Shown here: piece after piece, positions 1 to 8,340 of the stretch
Numbering within the stretch: position 1 is the stretch's first letter
Layout: every line of letters starts with the position of its first letter
Assembly (NCBI RefSeq): GCF_900105045.1
Contig: NZ_LT629739.1
Span: forward strand, 1,860,001-1,924,000
Direction of reading: 5' to 3'
Length of the DNA: 64,000 nucleotides
From: Brevibacterium picturae
GTDB lineage: Bacteria > Actinomycetota > Actinomycetes > Actinomycetales > Brevibacteriaceae
The notes under the pieces: model-generated
Databases searched by the model: none
Told to the model about the DNA's origin: nothing
The model's input: the letters and a program-made list of their open reading frames with translations, nothing else
Position numbers and translations under genes: made by a program

Positions 1-120
1 GAGAGCACCAGCGTCCTCCGCGGAGTCTTCGAGCGCAGTCGTCAGCAGAATCGCCGCATCATCGGTGCTGCTGATGTAGTCAGCTGCGTCGAAAATCGGG
101 TATTCGCCTTCCTCAGTCAT
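1..120 (-). CDS. Antitoxin of a HigBA/Gp49-type toxin-antitoxin pair (partial, N-terminus only)
   Basis: The first 40 residues of a minus-strand protein (begins MTEEGEYPIFDAADYI) run off the left edge. The opening matches the start of addiction-module antidote proteins, whose N-terminus carries an FDAADYL-like motif before an HTH domain; that domain would lie outside the window. The ATG at 120 follows a strong AAAGGAGG ribosome site. The upstream toxin fragment stops 8 bases inside this gene, the usual toxin-then-antitoxin overlap. Because the toxin upstream is split by the mobile element, the antitoxin now lacks its native promoter. Family assignment is from motif resemblance over a short stretch. 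Confidence 0.6.
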   Translation of the reverse strand, partial: MTEEGEYPIFDAADYISSTDDAAILLTTALEDSAEDAGAL

Positions 121-179
121 TGCTGTCCTCCTTTTTCTGGTGGGCTCGCCATTGTGCGGCGAGTTCGCGTGCATCGGCA
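113..179 (-). pseudogene. C-terminal fragment of the split HigB/Gp49-type toxin
   Basis: Reading the minus strand from the CGGCA junction gives ADARELAAQWRAHQKKED and then a stop at 113-115. This is the usual charged helical tail of Gp49/HigB-like killer proteins. Upstream on the same strand the frame enters element sequence and meets a TAG. The missing N-terminal part is at 31287-31496. Joining the two at the shared pentamer gives SSQSKDIADARELAAQWR in frame. Confidence 0.65.
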
Positions 180-203
180 GTCTGAGCATTATTCACCTAA
201 TGC
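175..203. repeat. Left end of the 31-kb element: CGGCA junction and terminal inverted repeat
   Basis: CGGCA at 175-179 is repeated directly at 31287-31291. Six bases further in, GCATTATTC (186-194) followed by ACCTAA is inverted at the right end, where GAATAATGC (31271-31279) is preceded by CTAAGC. Paired inverted arms beside a short core fit ends used by a tyrosine recombinase. The exact crossover point cannot be fixed from one copy. Confidence 0.65.
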
Positions 204-494
204 AATAGTCTAGCTTTCACCAGTCAACGCTCCTCCTCAGAGGGGAATGTCACATAGGGTTAAAGGGACTGAGGTAAGGAGGGGTGATAAATCCCGCCGG
301 ACGTGGTCGAACCCTTCGGCTAGTGCATGGGCACGAACATCCTTTGATGTTTGCGAGCAGACCCGTCTAATTTGAATCACGACTCATTCCGGCGCACTCG
401 AGTGAAGCTGCCGATTCCGATGCTCCTTCTGCCCCCTTGCTGGGAGGATCAACATCAGAGATCTCAACGTCCCGAATTGCTTGTTCCACCACAC
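195..494. other. Non-coding left end of the element
   Basis: No supported gene. Apart from the terminal repeat there is only a small CCTC...GAGG inverted repeat near 230-243. Plus-strand reading frames that cross into 495-947 have no family resemblance, so the stretch is treated as element-end DNA. Confidence 0.4.
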
Positions 495-947
495 TTATCG
501 GACGTCGCTGTCGGAATGAGCACTCCACTCAGAGGGCAGGGCAACGACGTTGGTCTGCTGGACTGCACAGATCCACCACTTGCCAGCGCGCTCGATCAGC
601 GTCCACGTGCCCGAGTTACACCGCACATCACCTTCACCCGCAGTCGTCTCCTGAAGCGTGTGCACGATTGCAATCGTTGGGGCGAGGAAGCCAATGCTCT
701 CCACCTTCAAGGCAACGTGAAGACCGTGCGCGTGCCCTTCCAAGCGTTCTTTGTGATAGCTATGGATCGCGTCCCAACCAGTCATTCTTTGACCTGCGGC
801 AGTGACTTGGACGGCGTCTCGACTGAAATGGGCATCGAAGATATCGGCGTCTTGCTGATGGAATCCGTCTTCAAGTCGTTTAAACACTGAAGTGATTTCG
901 CTTCTGGCTCGTTTGTCTGAATTGTCGATCAGTCCAGTTGGGCGCAC
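495..947 (-). CDS. SnoaL-like / DUF4440 NTF2-fold protein
   Basis: This 150-residue protein has the layout of the SgcJ/EcaC and DUF4440 branch of the NTF2 superfamily. An N-terminal helix (FKRLEDGFHQQDADIFDAHF) is followed by the cone-forming beta strands, and a late W-T-L...GKWWICAVQQT strand pair is typical of the family. Members act as small enzymes or ligand-binding proteins; no substrate can be inferred here. The GTG start at 947 has a good GGAGGAG site six bases upstream. It stands alone at the left end of the element, about 90 bases beyond the end of helR and on the same strand, so it could be read through from helR. Confidence 0.65.
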   Translation of the reverse strand: MRPTGLIDNSDKRARSEITSVFKRLEDGFHQQDADIFDAHFSRDAVQVTAAGQRMTGWDAIHSYHKERLEGHAHGLHVALKVESIGFLAPTIAIVHTLQETTAGEGDVRCNSGTWTLIERAGKWWICAVQQTNVVALPSEWSAHSDSDVR

Positions 948-1038
948 CCTGACTCCTCCGGGACCACGTGTGTCTGCATCTTGTGAAATTCTACGCCTGC
1001 GAAGGAGACAGGCACGGTGTCATCAGGGCCCTCGTGCC

Positions 1039-3210
1039 CTATCCGAAGACGGCTGCTTGTCTCGACGAACCTCGGGTAGACACTGTTCTGTCATTCGTCG
1101 GCTCGGCAAAGGCGAGATAGGACGAAAGCTCGCCGAAATAGGTGAGGTATAGTTCGTGCATTGCTCTGGTGCAGGCGATGTAGAGCATGCTTTTGTCGAC
1201 GTCGGACGTGTACCTGTCAGCGGACACGCCAGGCACAATCACCGTATCGAACTCGAGACCTTTGGCCACGTGAGCCGAAGTGATGACCACTCCGCTTGCG
1301 AACTCCTCGCTGTCATAGTCGAGTAAGGTCATGTCAGCACCTGCCTCTCTCAACGCATCATGCAATTCCCTGGCTTGTTCGACTGTTCGGCACACAATGC
1401 CCAGCGACTGCTGTGGCCCTGCCGAGTGGGAATCGATCAGATTCGTGATCACGGCCACCTCGTCGAGTGTGTCCTCGGTGCGAATGACCTCCGGGGGTCG
1501 GCCGTGCCGATCGACCGATTCGAGGCGATCATTGTGTGAGATGCCCTGTGCGAAGGAAATGATCTCAGACGTCGAGCGATAGCTGCGATACATCTCCAAA
1601 CAGTTGGCCTCGGGGAAGATCTCGCGGATCGTCGACAGGCTCGAGGAGCTGAATGGGTTCACCTTCTGATCAGCATCGCCAAGAATCGTCATGCGACAGG
1701 GGAAAAGCGCTTTGACTACGGCGTATTGAGCCGGCGTGTAGTCCTGCATCTCATCGACGAGTAAGTGGCGGATATTCTGATAGGTTTCAAACTCAGTCGT
1801 CCTCAGCCGCGTGAGAATAAGCGGAAAGACATCAGCGTATTCGAGTCGATTGCGCCCGGCCATGACAAACAGCCCCTTCTCTTCGCGTGAGGCCAGGAAC
1901 GCCTTATACATCGACAACGGGTCCTTGTAGGGGAACAGTCCGAGAACCTGCTTCCTGACTTCCCGTTCGTCAGCGGTCTTCCACCCGCGACGATCCTTCT
2001 TAAAACGCTGTCCCAGAGTGGTCACGGCAATCTTCGCCGCGCGTTCGAGACAAGCGAAGACGGGCAGGAAACTGCATCGTTCGAAGATTTCGGCCATCTC
2101 CTCAGCCGAAATCTCCTCCCCACGATGGCTGACCGCACTCGGGGCGAGTGTGGTGGCGATTTCGGTGTGAATCCAGGTTTCGAGATCATCGACGAAATCA
2201 GCTCCGGCTTTGTGCCGCATGCGATCGGACGCCGCGTCGTGAGGATGCTCGAGAACGTGAGAGACCTGCTCATTGAAAGTCTGGAAGCCCAGTTTGGGAG
2301 GCAGATACTTCTCTGCCAGGGTCCCGAAATCGATTTCAGCGATCTGTTCCTCACCCAGTTCCGGCAGCACTCCGGAGATGTAGTCGGTGAAGACCTTGTT
2401 GGGCGAGAGGATCATGACATTCGACGAGTTGAGGCTCTCTTTGAACCGGTAGAGCAAGAAGGCGACTCGGTGAAGAGCGATCGATGTCTTGCCGGACCCA
2501 GCCACGCCTTGCAGGATGAGCACTTCAGCGGCCTCGTTGCGAATGATCGCGTTCTGCTCACGTTGAATGGTCGCGACAATGTTTTGCATTTTGTCATCGG
2601 CGGAGCGGCTGAGTTCTCGCTGGAGTATCTCATCGTCGATGTTGAGAGCCGACTCGATGACATATTCCATCTGCCCCTGGGCGATCTTGTATTGCCGTTT
2701 GCCAGTGATTTCACCATCAATCTGGCCAGCAGGGGCAGTAAAAGATGCTGGGCCCGACTCGTAGTCATAGAACAGGCTCGATACAGGCGCCCGCCAGTCG
2801 TGTACGAGGATGTCCTTGGTACCAGGGCGATAGAAATTGTGGACGCCGATGTAGATCTCCTCAGCAGGAAATTCATCGGAGGCATCCGCCGAGTAACCTG
2901 TGCGCTCAGGCTTGTCGCGGGTGAAATCGACACGACCGAAATAAGGAGAATCCTGAAGTTTCTCAATCCTCTTGCGCGTCTTTACCGTGTACTCTCCCAG
3001 GCCGACGGCCGTTGAGACCAGTGTGCGGATATTTGCCTTCTCCGCGGCGTCCATATCGCGTTGGTTATTCCAGATGAGTTCCTTCTGCGACTGGATCGTG
3101 GCATCACTCGTCGCGATCTGATCGGCGACTCGGACGAGTTCGGTGTCGATGAGGGCAAGAGTTGCCGCCAGCTTCTGTCGCTCCTCAATTTCCATCTGGG
3201 ATTCTGTCAT
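1039..3210 (-). CDS. helR: HelD/HelR-family RNA polymerase recycling ATPase
   Basis: The protein is a 723-residue SF1 helicase-like ATPase. The N-terminal ~85 residues are a charged coiled-coil, which in HelD proteins enters the RNA polymerase secondary channel. Walker A GVAGSGKT is at residues 235-242. Later motifs are LLVDEMQDYTPAQ (II), ILGDADQKVN (III), HVAKGLEFDTVIV (V) and YIACTRAMHE (VI). Family members free stalled or rifampicin-bound polymerase; actinobacterial HelR proteins contribute to rifamycin tolerance. The ATG at 3210 follows a CGGAGC site. A perfect MerR-type dyad lies at 3243-3270 just upstream and a merR gene follows at 3665-3315 on the same strand, so control by MerR is likely. 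It could also be a plain HelD; the helR label rests on lineage and context. Confidence 0.8.
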   Translation of the reverse strand: MTESQMEIEERQKLAATLALIDTELVRVADQIATSDATIQSQKELIWNNQRDMDAAEKANIRTLVSTAVGLGEYTVKTRKRIEKLQDSPYFGRVDFTRDKPERTGYSADASDEFPAEEIYIGVHNFYRPGTKDILVHDWRAPVSSLFYDYESGPASFTAPAGQIDGEITGKRQYKIAQGQMEYVIESALNIDDEILQRELSRSADDKMQNIVATIQREQNAIIRNEAAEVLILQGVAGSGKTSIALHRVAFLLYRFKESLNSSNVMILSPNKVFTDYISGVLPELGEEQIAEIDFGTLAEKYLPPKLGFQTFNEQVSHVLEHPHDAASDRMRHKAGADFVDDLETWIHTEIATTLAPSAVSHRGEEISAEEMAEIFERCSFLPVFACLERAAKIAVTTLGQRFKKDRRGWKTADEREVRKQVLGLFPYKDPLSMYKAFLASREEKGLFVMAGRNRLEYADVFPLILTRLRTTEFETYQNIRHLLVDEMQDYTPAQYAVVKALFPCRMTILGDADQKVNPFSSSSLSTIREIFPEANCLEMYRSYRSTSEIISFAQGISHNDRLESVDRHGRPPEVIRTEDTLDEVAVITNLIDSHSAGPQQSLGIVCRTVEQARELHDALREAGADMTLLDYDSEEFASGVVITSAHVAKGLEFDTVIVPGVSADRYTSDVDKSMLYIACTRAMHELYLTYFGELSSYLAFAEPTNDRTVSTRGSSRQAAVFG

Positions 3211-3242
3211 GAGTGCTCCGTTCCACGGGGGTATCCACCTAC

Positions 3243-3270
3243 AACTCTACATTCACGTAACTGTAGAGTT
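3243..3270 (-). promoter_or_regulatory. MerR-type operator/promoter of helR
   Basis: AACTCTAC (3243-3250) and GTAGAGTT (3263-3270) form a perfect 8-bp inverted repeat around a 12-bp centre containing CACGTAAC. It lies 33 bases upstream of the helR start. On the minus strand the arms overlap plausible -35 (AACTCT) and -10 (TAGAGT) positions with the long spacer expected of MerR-activated promoters. Related dyads occur at 3804, 7984, 8054, 8198, 9701 and 26863. Confidence 0.65.
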
Positions 3271-3314
3271 GAAGTCGGACCGCCGTAGGTAGCGCGCTCT
3301 GAGGTGTGGGGGTT

Positions 3315-3665
3315 CTACACGCTTCCAAGTTCGGCGATGAATTCGTCGGCCTTGGCCAGCTGCACCACGAGACGCTCCCGCCGCTGCACGGCGTCCCGCC
3401 GGAAGGCCTCCAGTGCTTCCTCGGCACCAGTGCCGGCTCCAGAGGCGCGCGAATCGATGACCGATAGCAACTCCGACATCTGCTCGAGAGAATATCCGAG
3501 GGGCTTCATGTTCTTGATGAGAACGAGACGCCCGAGGTCGGCGGGAGAATAAAGTCTGAATCCTCCGTCGGTTCGCCCAGAAGGAGCGACCAGGCCGATC
3601 TCGTCGTAATGTCGGATCGTCCGCAGTGACAGGCCCGCCCGGTCTGCCACCTCTCCGATGTGCAT
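3315..3665 (-). CDS. MerR-family transcriptional regulator 1
   Basis: The protein begins MHIGEVADRAGLSLRTIRHYDE, a classical MerR winged HTH, followed by the GGFRLYSPADLGRL wing and a dimerisation helix (residues ~70-115). There is no C-terminal effector domain or metal-binding cysteine motif, so the inducer is unknown. The start at 3665 is chosen because the second MerR in the element (26828) begins at the same HIGE position. An ATG at 3740 (MNSGQSV), with an AGGTG site, is an alternative that adds 25 residues. A MerR dyad at 3804-3826 upstream suggests autoregulation. Likely targets are the other dyad-bearing promoters in the element. Confidence 0.75.
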   Translation of the reverse strand: MHIGEVADRAGLSLRTIRHYDEIGLVAPSGRTDGGFRLYSPADLGRLVLIKNMKPLGYSLEQMSELLSVIDSRASGAGTGAEEALEAFRRDAVQRRERLVVQLAKADEFIAELGSV

Positions 3666-3803
3666 TACATGGCCATCGGTCACACTACCCACCCACACTT
3701 TCGCATTCTCCTGGCGGCGCACACTTTGCCCCGAGTTCATGATTTCGCACCTGTCGATACATTCTACGATCATCAGGTCGCGAGACGACCACATTCTCGA
3801 CTC

Positions 3804-3826
3804 AACACTAACGTAAGGGTAAAGTT
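3804..3826 (-). promoter_or_regulatory. MerR-type operator upstream of merR1
   Basis: AAC...GTT dyad of 23 bp with central ACGTAAGGGTAAA. On the minus strand the left arm reads AACTTTACC and the right arm TAGTGTT, as in the sites at 8054 and 26863. It lies ~140 bases before the chosen merR1 start and 64 before the alternative start at 3740. Confidence 0.55.
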
Positions 3827-3975
3827 AAAACCATAGGCAACCGCGTTGCTCACCGACCCCCTGGCACTGATGAGGGCAACGGCAGCGGTTGACTCCGTAT
3901 CGCTTTCGCCGTCTACCGGGCGGTGTCTTTGCCGGGACAGCCTGGACCTGTCCCACGACTTAGGAGGTTTTCACT

Positions 3976-4188
3976 ATGGATCCGGTCACTCGTCTCGAAC
4001 TGGTACGCGCCATATCGTCTGCATTTGGATCGACCTCGGTCTCCTCGACTCAGTTGATTGAGGCCGCCCGCACAGCCCACGCTCGGAAGGAGGTACTCGA
4101 GACACTGTCGCAGGTCGACCCAGATGCCTCTTTCCGCACCGTCCGTGACCTCTGGACGGTCTTTCCTGAAATGCCTGTCGACGTCTGA
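3976..4188 (+). CDS. DUF2795-like small protein
   Basis: A 70-residue protein starts MDPVTRLELVRAISSAFG and continues with two short helices and SFRTVRDLWTVFP. The size and the closing hydrophobic-basic helix fit DUF2795 proteins, small actinobacterial proteins of unknown function often found near stress genes. It has an excellent TTAGGAGG ribosome site seven bases before the ATG. It is divergent from merR1 and followed by another small ORF on the same strand. Function unknown; the family call is moderate. Confidence 0.55.
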   Translation: MDPVTRLELVRAISSAFGSTSVSSTQLIEAARTAHARKEVLETLSQVDPDASFRTVRDLWTVFPEMPVDV

Positions 4189-4237
4189 CATCACACGCTC
4201 ATCACACACGTGAAATCACTACAGAAAGTAGGCCGAT

Positions 4238-4552
4238 TTGCCTGTCAATCCTCGTATTAACGAAACAACTGTCCAAGTACTGTCCTCGCTGTATGAACAC
4301 TCACGCAGCTTCGCCTCCGATCATGGGCGTGAAATCGAGGCGATCAACAACAGCAATAGCGTCGAGGTCGCCGAGTTCCTAACCCGCGTCCTCGCCGAAG
4401 ACGCAGCACGTGCGATCAGATGCCAACACTTGCTCGAGCAGGTCTTCTCCGGCGAAGACGACTTCCTCTCCGGGCTGGCGGAATCAAGCACTCAAGAGAC
4501 GCAGACACCAACCGTGTCAGGGGACGCCGACGCTAGTCTTTTGCGGCCATGA
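4238..4552 (+). CDS. Small hypothetical protein downstream of the DUF2795-like gene
   Basis: A 104-residue acidic, mostly helical protein (begins MPVNPRINETTVQVLSSLYEHS) without a recognised domain. The TTG start at 4238 follows a GAAAGTAGG stretch, a weak ribosome site. It lies 49 bases after the preceding small gene on the same strand and probably shares its transcript. Its 3' end overlaps the end of prfC by 20 bases in convergent orientation. The C-terminal ~25 residues are Ser/Thr-rich and likely disordered. It may be a lineage-specific partner of its neighbour; no function can be assigned. Confidence 0.45.
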   Translation: MPVNPRINETTVQVLSSLYEHSRSFASDHGREIEAINNSNSVEVAEFLTRVLAEDAARAIRCQHLLEQVFSGEDDFLSGLAESSTQETQTPTVSGDADASLLRP

Positions 4553-6149
4553 ACGGTTCGCACATTAGATCGGGGTGGGCTCGGCTCACCGATTGCAGGC
4601 GCCACTGGTCGCTGAACACCGCGATCAGCTCACCGTCTGCCCGCTCGAGGACCTCCACACCGCGTTCGGCGTTAAGAGTGCCCGCCGATCGCTCATCCGT
4701 ACGACGCGCGAGCGAATAGTTCAGCATCTCCAAGCGGATCGGAGCACCCAGCTCGCCGCGCAGTCGGTGGTCTGCGACCTCGAATTGCATGGGACCGACA
4801 GCGGCGAGGACGGGAGCCTGGTCTCCACGCAGATCTGAGCGAAGCACCTGAACGACACCTTCTGCCTCCAGTTGGGCGATCCCGCGACGAAACTGTTTAT
4901 AGCGACTGCTGTCCAAAGCCCGGGCCACAGCGAAGTGCTCCGGTGAGAAGGTAGGCATCGGCGGGAACTCAACAGGCAATTGCGTGTAGAGGGTATCGCC
5001 AATCGTCAATGCTGAGGCGTTGACGAGACCGACGACATCGCCAGGGAACGCCATATCGACGACGTCGCGAGACTGACCGAAGGTCTGCTGGGCATATTTG
5101 GTCGCGAATCCGCGGCCCGTGCGGGCAATGGTCACGTTCATGCCGCGTCGGAAGATTCCTGAGCAGATGCGCATATAGGCTAGGCGGTCACGGTGTGCTG
5201 AATCCATGCCCGATTGAAGCTTGAAGACGAAGGCACTAAACGGTTCTTCGAGAGCACGAGTCTCGCCGTTGGCGGTGTTTCGAGCCTCAGGTGCTGGGGC
5301 GAGGTCAACGAGGATGTCGAGGAGGCGTCGTACCCCGAAATTGCGAACCGCGGCGGCAAAGATCACTGGTGTGGACAGGCCAGCAAGAAAGGTCTCCTGA
5401 TCGTGATCGTCGCCCGATGCGCTGAGCAGGTCCGCCCCTTCGAGGGCCGTCGTCCAATCCTGGCCGACCCGTGCAGCGGCCTCGTCTGGTGCGAAATGCT
5501 CCTCCGGTGCAATCTGTGCACCTCCAGCGGTGGCTGTGAGCTCAACATATTCGCCGGTTTCTCGGTCAAGGAACCCGTGGAAGTCTCCCGATATCCCCAC
5601 CGGCCAGGTCAAAGGGGTCGGTTCGAGGCCGGTCTTCTCAGTGATTTCGTCCATGAGCTCAAGGGGATCCAGACCTGGGCGATCCCATTTGTTGATGACT
5701 GTGATGATGGGAATGCCGCGATGTCTGCACACCTCGAAGAGCTTCATCGTCTGAGTTTCGATGCCCTTGGCGGCATCGATGAGCATGATGGCAGCATCGA
5801 CTGCTGCCAAGACTCGGTAGGTGTCTTCGGAGAAGTCTGCGTGGCCTGGGGTATCAAGCAGGTTGAGGACGGTATCGCGATACATCAGTTGAAGCGATGC
5901 CGAGGTGATGGAGATGCCTCGGTCCTGTTCCATGTCCATCCAGTCGGAGACAGTGCTTTTGCGGCTGGCCTTGCCATGAATGTGACCGGCCTCGCTGATG
6001 GCATGAGCGTGGAGGGCAAGTGCCTCAGTGAGGGTCGATTTGCCAGCATCCGGATGACTGATGACGGCAAAGGTGCGGCGGCGAGCCCCCTGCCTGACCG
6101 CCTCGACGGCGTCGTCGTGGGTGTGTCCGTTTGCGTGGTTCGCTGTCAT
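4533..6149 (-). CDS. prfC: Peptide chain release factor 3 (RF3-type translational GTPase)
   Basis: A 538-residue translational GTPase. G1 is SHPDAGKST at residues 31-39, with DTPGHADFSEDTYR (G3) and NKWDRP (G4). The C-terminal half has the RF3 domain order, including SPEHFAVARALDSSRYKQFRRG and GPMQFEVADHRL. RF3 recycles RF1/RF2 after peptide release and aids quality control at stalled or erroneous ribosomes. The ATG at 6149 has a GGAGAGG site. It is 45 bases downstream of rnj on the same strand, so the two probably form an rnj-prfC operon. Two MerR dyads lie upstream of rnj. Its place inside a mobile element suggests a paralogue of any chromosomal copy; that needs the rest of the genome to confirm. 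Confidence 0.88.
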   Translation of the reverse strand: MTANHANGHTHDDAVEAVRQGARRRTFAVISHPDAGKSTLTEALALHAHAISEAGHIHGKASRKSTVSDWMDMEQDRGISITSASLQLMYRDTVLNLLDTPGHADFSEDTYRVLAAVDAAIMLIDAAKGIETQTMKLFEVCRHRGIPIITVINKWDRPGLDPLELMDEITEKTGLEPTPLTWPVGISGDFHGFLDRETGEYVELTATAGGAQIAPEEHFAPDEAAARVGQDWTTALEGADLLSASGDDHDQETFLAGLSTPVIFAAAVRNFGVRRLLDILVDLAPAPEARNTANGETRALEEPFSAFVFKLQSGMDSAHRDRLAYMRICSGIFRRGMNVTIARTGRGFATKYAQQTFGQSRDVVDMAFPGDVVGLVNASALTIGDTLYTQLPVEFPPMPTFSPEHFAVARALDSSRYKQFRRGIAQLEAEGVVQVLRSDLRGDQAPVLAAVGPMQFEVADHRLRGELGAPIRLEMLNYSLARRTDERSAGTLNAERGVEVLERADGELIAVFSDQWRLQSVSRAHPDLMCEPFMAAKD

Positions 6150-6194
6150 CTCGCCTCTCCGTCAGTTCCTCGTCATTGAAGTTCAGGAGGCTGT

Positions 6195-7880
6195 CTAGGC
6201 GAAGATGACGACAGCAGTCACCAGAGGGGCCCGCCGATAGGCTCGCACAAGATGGCGTTTGATCGTGGCGGAAATCAGGGTCTCCAGACCGTTCGTGTCG
6301 TCAATCTCAGACGTCGCCGGCTTCGCCAAGGCTGAGTCGACCTTCTTCGCAGCCGAGTTGAAGATTGCCTCGTCGTGGATGAATCCGCGAGAGATGAATT
6401 CCAGTGGTTCGGCCAATGTATTAGTATCGGCGTCAACGATCGCGACGACGGTGACCACTCCACCTTCTTGGAGTAGTCGGCGCTCTCCCAGGGTCTTTTC
6501 GGTGACTTTGCCAACGGTGTCGCCATCGACATAGACCAATCCAGCCTCGACCTTGCCAGAGATCCGAGCAGCACCGTCAACGAGGTCGATCGTGTAGCCG
6601 TCAGCTGCGATGAGGACGTTGTCAGGCGTGATTCCTGTTCGGATCGCCAGATCGGCATTGGCTCGTAAGTGTTTGGATTCTCCGTGCACGGGCATCACGG
6701 AGGTTGGTTTGATGAGGTTATAGCAATAGATCAACTCGCCCGCAGAGGCGTGCCCAGAGACGTGGACTTTGGCATTGCCTTTATGCACGACCCGGACCCC
6801 AAGGTCCGTGAGTTTATTGATGATGCCGTAGATCGCATTCTCGTTGCCGGGGATCAGGGAGCTGGCCATGAGGACAACGTCGTCGGCATTGAGGCGAATC
6901 TGGTGAGTGTCGCTGGCCATGCGCGCCAGGGCCGCCAACGGTTCGCCTTGCGATCCGGTGCACACGATCGTGACCTTCTCATCAGGCATAGTCTGCAGCT
7001 TCTTGAAGTCAACGATGAGTCCACGCGGAATCGTGAGATATCCCAGGTCCCGGGCGATACCCATGTTCTTGACCATGGATCGACCGACGAAGGCGACCTT
7101 ACGTCCATGGGCGTGCGCGGCGTCGAGGACCTGCTGGATGCGATGAACATGACTGGCGAAGCTGGAGACAATGATGCGTTTCGGTGCCGTGGCGAAAACA
7201 TGATCGATGGCTGGAGTGAGTTCACGCTCGGAGGTGGTGAACCCGGGGACTTCAGCATTGGTCGAGTCTGCCAGGAACAGGTCAACGCCCTCATCGGCAA
7301 GTTTGGCGAAGTGCCGCAGGTCGGTGATCCTGTCATCGAGTGGGAACTGGTCCATTTTGAAATCACCAGTATGTAGAACGAGGCCGGCCCCGGTACGAAT
7401 GGCCACGGCAAGGCCATCAGGGATTGAGTGGTTGACGGCGACGAATTCGAGCCCGAAGGGTTCAGCGTCGTGCCGGTCACCGGCCTCGACATGAACCAGC
7501 TGCGGCGTGATCCGGTGCTCCTTGAGCTTGGATGTGATGAAAGCCAGAGTGAGCTCGGAGCCGATGAGGGGAATATCGGGACGTTCTCTCAGCAGGTAGG
7601 GCACCCCGCCGATGTGATCCTCGTGGCCGTGAGTGAGTACGATGCCGACAATGTCAGCTAGGCGGTCTCGGATGGAGGTGAAGTCGGGAAGGATGACGTC
7701 AATGCCTGGTTGGTGCTCTTCCGGAAAGAGGACACCACAATCGACGATGAGCAGTTTTCCTCGGTGCTCGAAGACCGTCATATTGCGCCCGATTTCACCG
7801 AGTCCTCCCAATGGTGTGACCCGAAGGCCTCCAGGATGGAGTGTGGAAGGAGCGGTGAGTGTACGCGTAGAAGAAGCCAA
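6195..7880 (-). CDS. rnj: Ribonuclease J (metallo-beta-lactamase/beta-CASP RNase)
   Basis: A 561-residue RNase J. The catalytic metal motif HGHEDHIGG starts at residue 84, followed by LHTGDFKMD, FLADSTNAEVPG and the beta-CASP and C-terminal domains (VSGHASAGEL, VMPVHGESKHL). RNase J combines 5' exonuclease and endonuclease activity in rRNA maturation and mRNA decay. The start is a TTG at 7880 with a weak GAAAGACC site; N-terminal sequence upstream of GGLRVTPLGGLGEIG varies in the family, so the start could be slightly internal. In actinobacteria the housekeeping copy is typically beside dapA; here its partner is prfC and its leader carries MerR dyads at 7984-8005 and 8054-8075. This looks like an island-borne second copy. 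Confidence 0.88.
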   Translation of the reverse strand: MASSTRTLTAPSTLHPGGLRVTPLGGLGEIGRNMTVFEHRGKLLIVDCGVLFPEEHQPGIDVILPDFTSIRDRLADIVGIVLTHGHEDHIGGVPYLLRERPDIPLIGSELTLAFITSKLKEHRITPQLVHVEAGDRHDAEPFGLEFVAVNHSIPDGLAVAIRTGAGLVLHTGDFKMDQFPLDDRITDLRHFAKLADEGVDLFLADSTNAEVPGFTTSERELTPAIDHVFATAPKRIIVSSFASHVHRIQQVLDAAHAHGRKVAFVGRSMVKNMGIARDLGYLTIPRGLIVDFKKLQTMPDEKVTIVCTGSQGEPLAALARMASDTHQIRLNADDVVLMASSLIPGNENAIYGIINKLTDLGVRVVHKGNAKVHVSGHASAGELIYCYNLIKPTSVMPVHGESKHLRANADLAIRTGITPDNVLIAADGYTIDLVDGAARISGKVEAGLVYVDGDTVGKVTEKTLGERRLLQEGGVVTVVAIVDADTNTLAEPLEFISRGFIHDEAIFNSAAKKVDSALAKPATSEIDDTNGLETLISATIKRHLVRAYRRAPLVTAVVIFA

Positions 7881-7983
7881 AGAATAGGTCTTTCTTTGTT
7901 GAGTGGAACCGCACTATGGCTGTTCCGATTGGTGGTAGTCGATGCCATGGAAACGGGCAGCAACCGAGATCGAATTCCAGTTT

Positions 7984-8005
7984 AACCTTACGTTACGTGA
8001 GAGTT
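7984..8005 (-). promoter_or_regulatory. MerR-type operator upstream of rnj-prfC
   Basis: AACCTTACGTTACGTGAGAG then TT: a 22-bp dyad with an almost symmetric ACGTTACGT centre. Read on the minus strand it begins AACTCTCACGT, identical over ten bases to the sulP site at 9702-9711 (ACTCTCACGT). It is 104 bases upstream of the rnj start. Confidence 0.6.
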
Positions 8006-8053
8006 CCACTTGGGTTCGAGGATAAGATGACCGGCTCACGTTGCCATCCGGCA

Positions 8054-8075
8054 AACCTTCCGTTACGGTAGTGTT
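8054..8075 (+). promoter_or_regulatory. Second MerR-type operator in the rnj/MFS intergenic region
   Basis: AACCTTCCGTTACGGTAGTG followed by TT. The CGTTACGGTAG half matches the plus-strand sulP site (CGTCACGGTAG) closely, so this copy is oriented toward the MFS gene. Transcription from here would run through the hairpin at 8143-8169. Confidence 0.55.
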
Positions 8076-8142
8076 GCTGGGAAGGTGCTGCACCGATCCA
8101 GGCGAGCCTGCTCCGCCTTCTGACTGCCCGATCCCTTGAGGA

Positions 8143-8169
8143 AGCCGACCGCCCTCGGGGGGTCGGGCT
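8143..8169 (+). terminator. Hairpin in the leader between two MerR promoters
   Basis: CCGACC (8145-8150) pairs with GGTCGG (8161-8166), extended inward by CCC/GGG around a TCG loop and outward by AG/CT with one bulge. There is no T-run. It lies downstream of the 8054 dyad and upstream of the 8198 dyad, so it may attenuate transcription from the first promoter. Attenuator function is inference. Confidence 0.4.
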
Positions 8170-8197
8170 ATCCACGATCTCGAGGATTCTCCGCACG

Positions 8198-8220
8198 CAC
8201 ATTCACGTAGCGGTGGAGTT
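8198..8220 (+). promoter_or_regulatory. MerR-type operator/promoter of the MFS gene
   Basis: CACATTCACGTAGCGGTGGA followed by GTT: this aligns with the helR dyad read on the plus strand (ACATTCACGTAACTGTAGAG) and with the sulP site. It lies about 120 bases before the chosen MFS start and 27 before an in-phase leader ATG at 8247. Confidence 0.55.
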
Positions 8221-8340
8221 TGCTGTATCAGATTCCCCCTCGACCGATGACCGCACGAAAGGCTCTCCCGACTCATTTCCTCACTCGACTCTCGCCGTTC
8301 AGCTCATCGGTCCATCGGCCTGGCCTGGATTGTCACTGTC

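Noticed and set aside
351..890. Long plus-strand reading frame opposite the SnoaL-like gene
   Set aside because: No ribosome site or family match; the minus-strand gene has both and a convincing fold.
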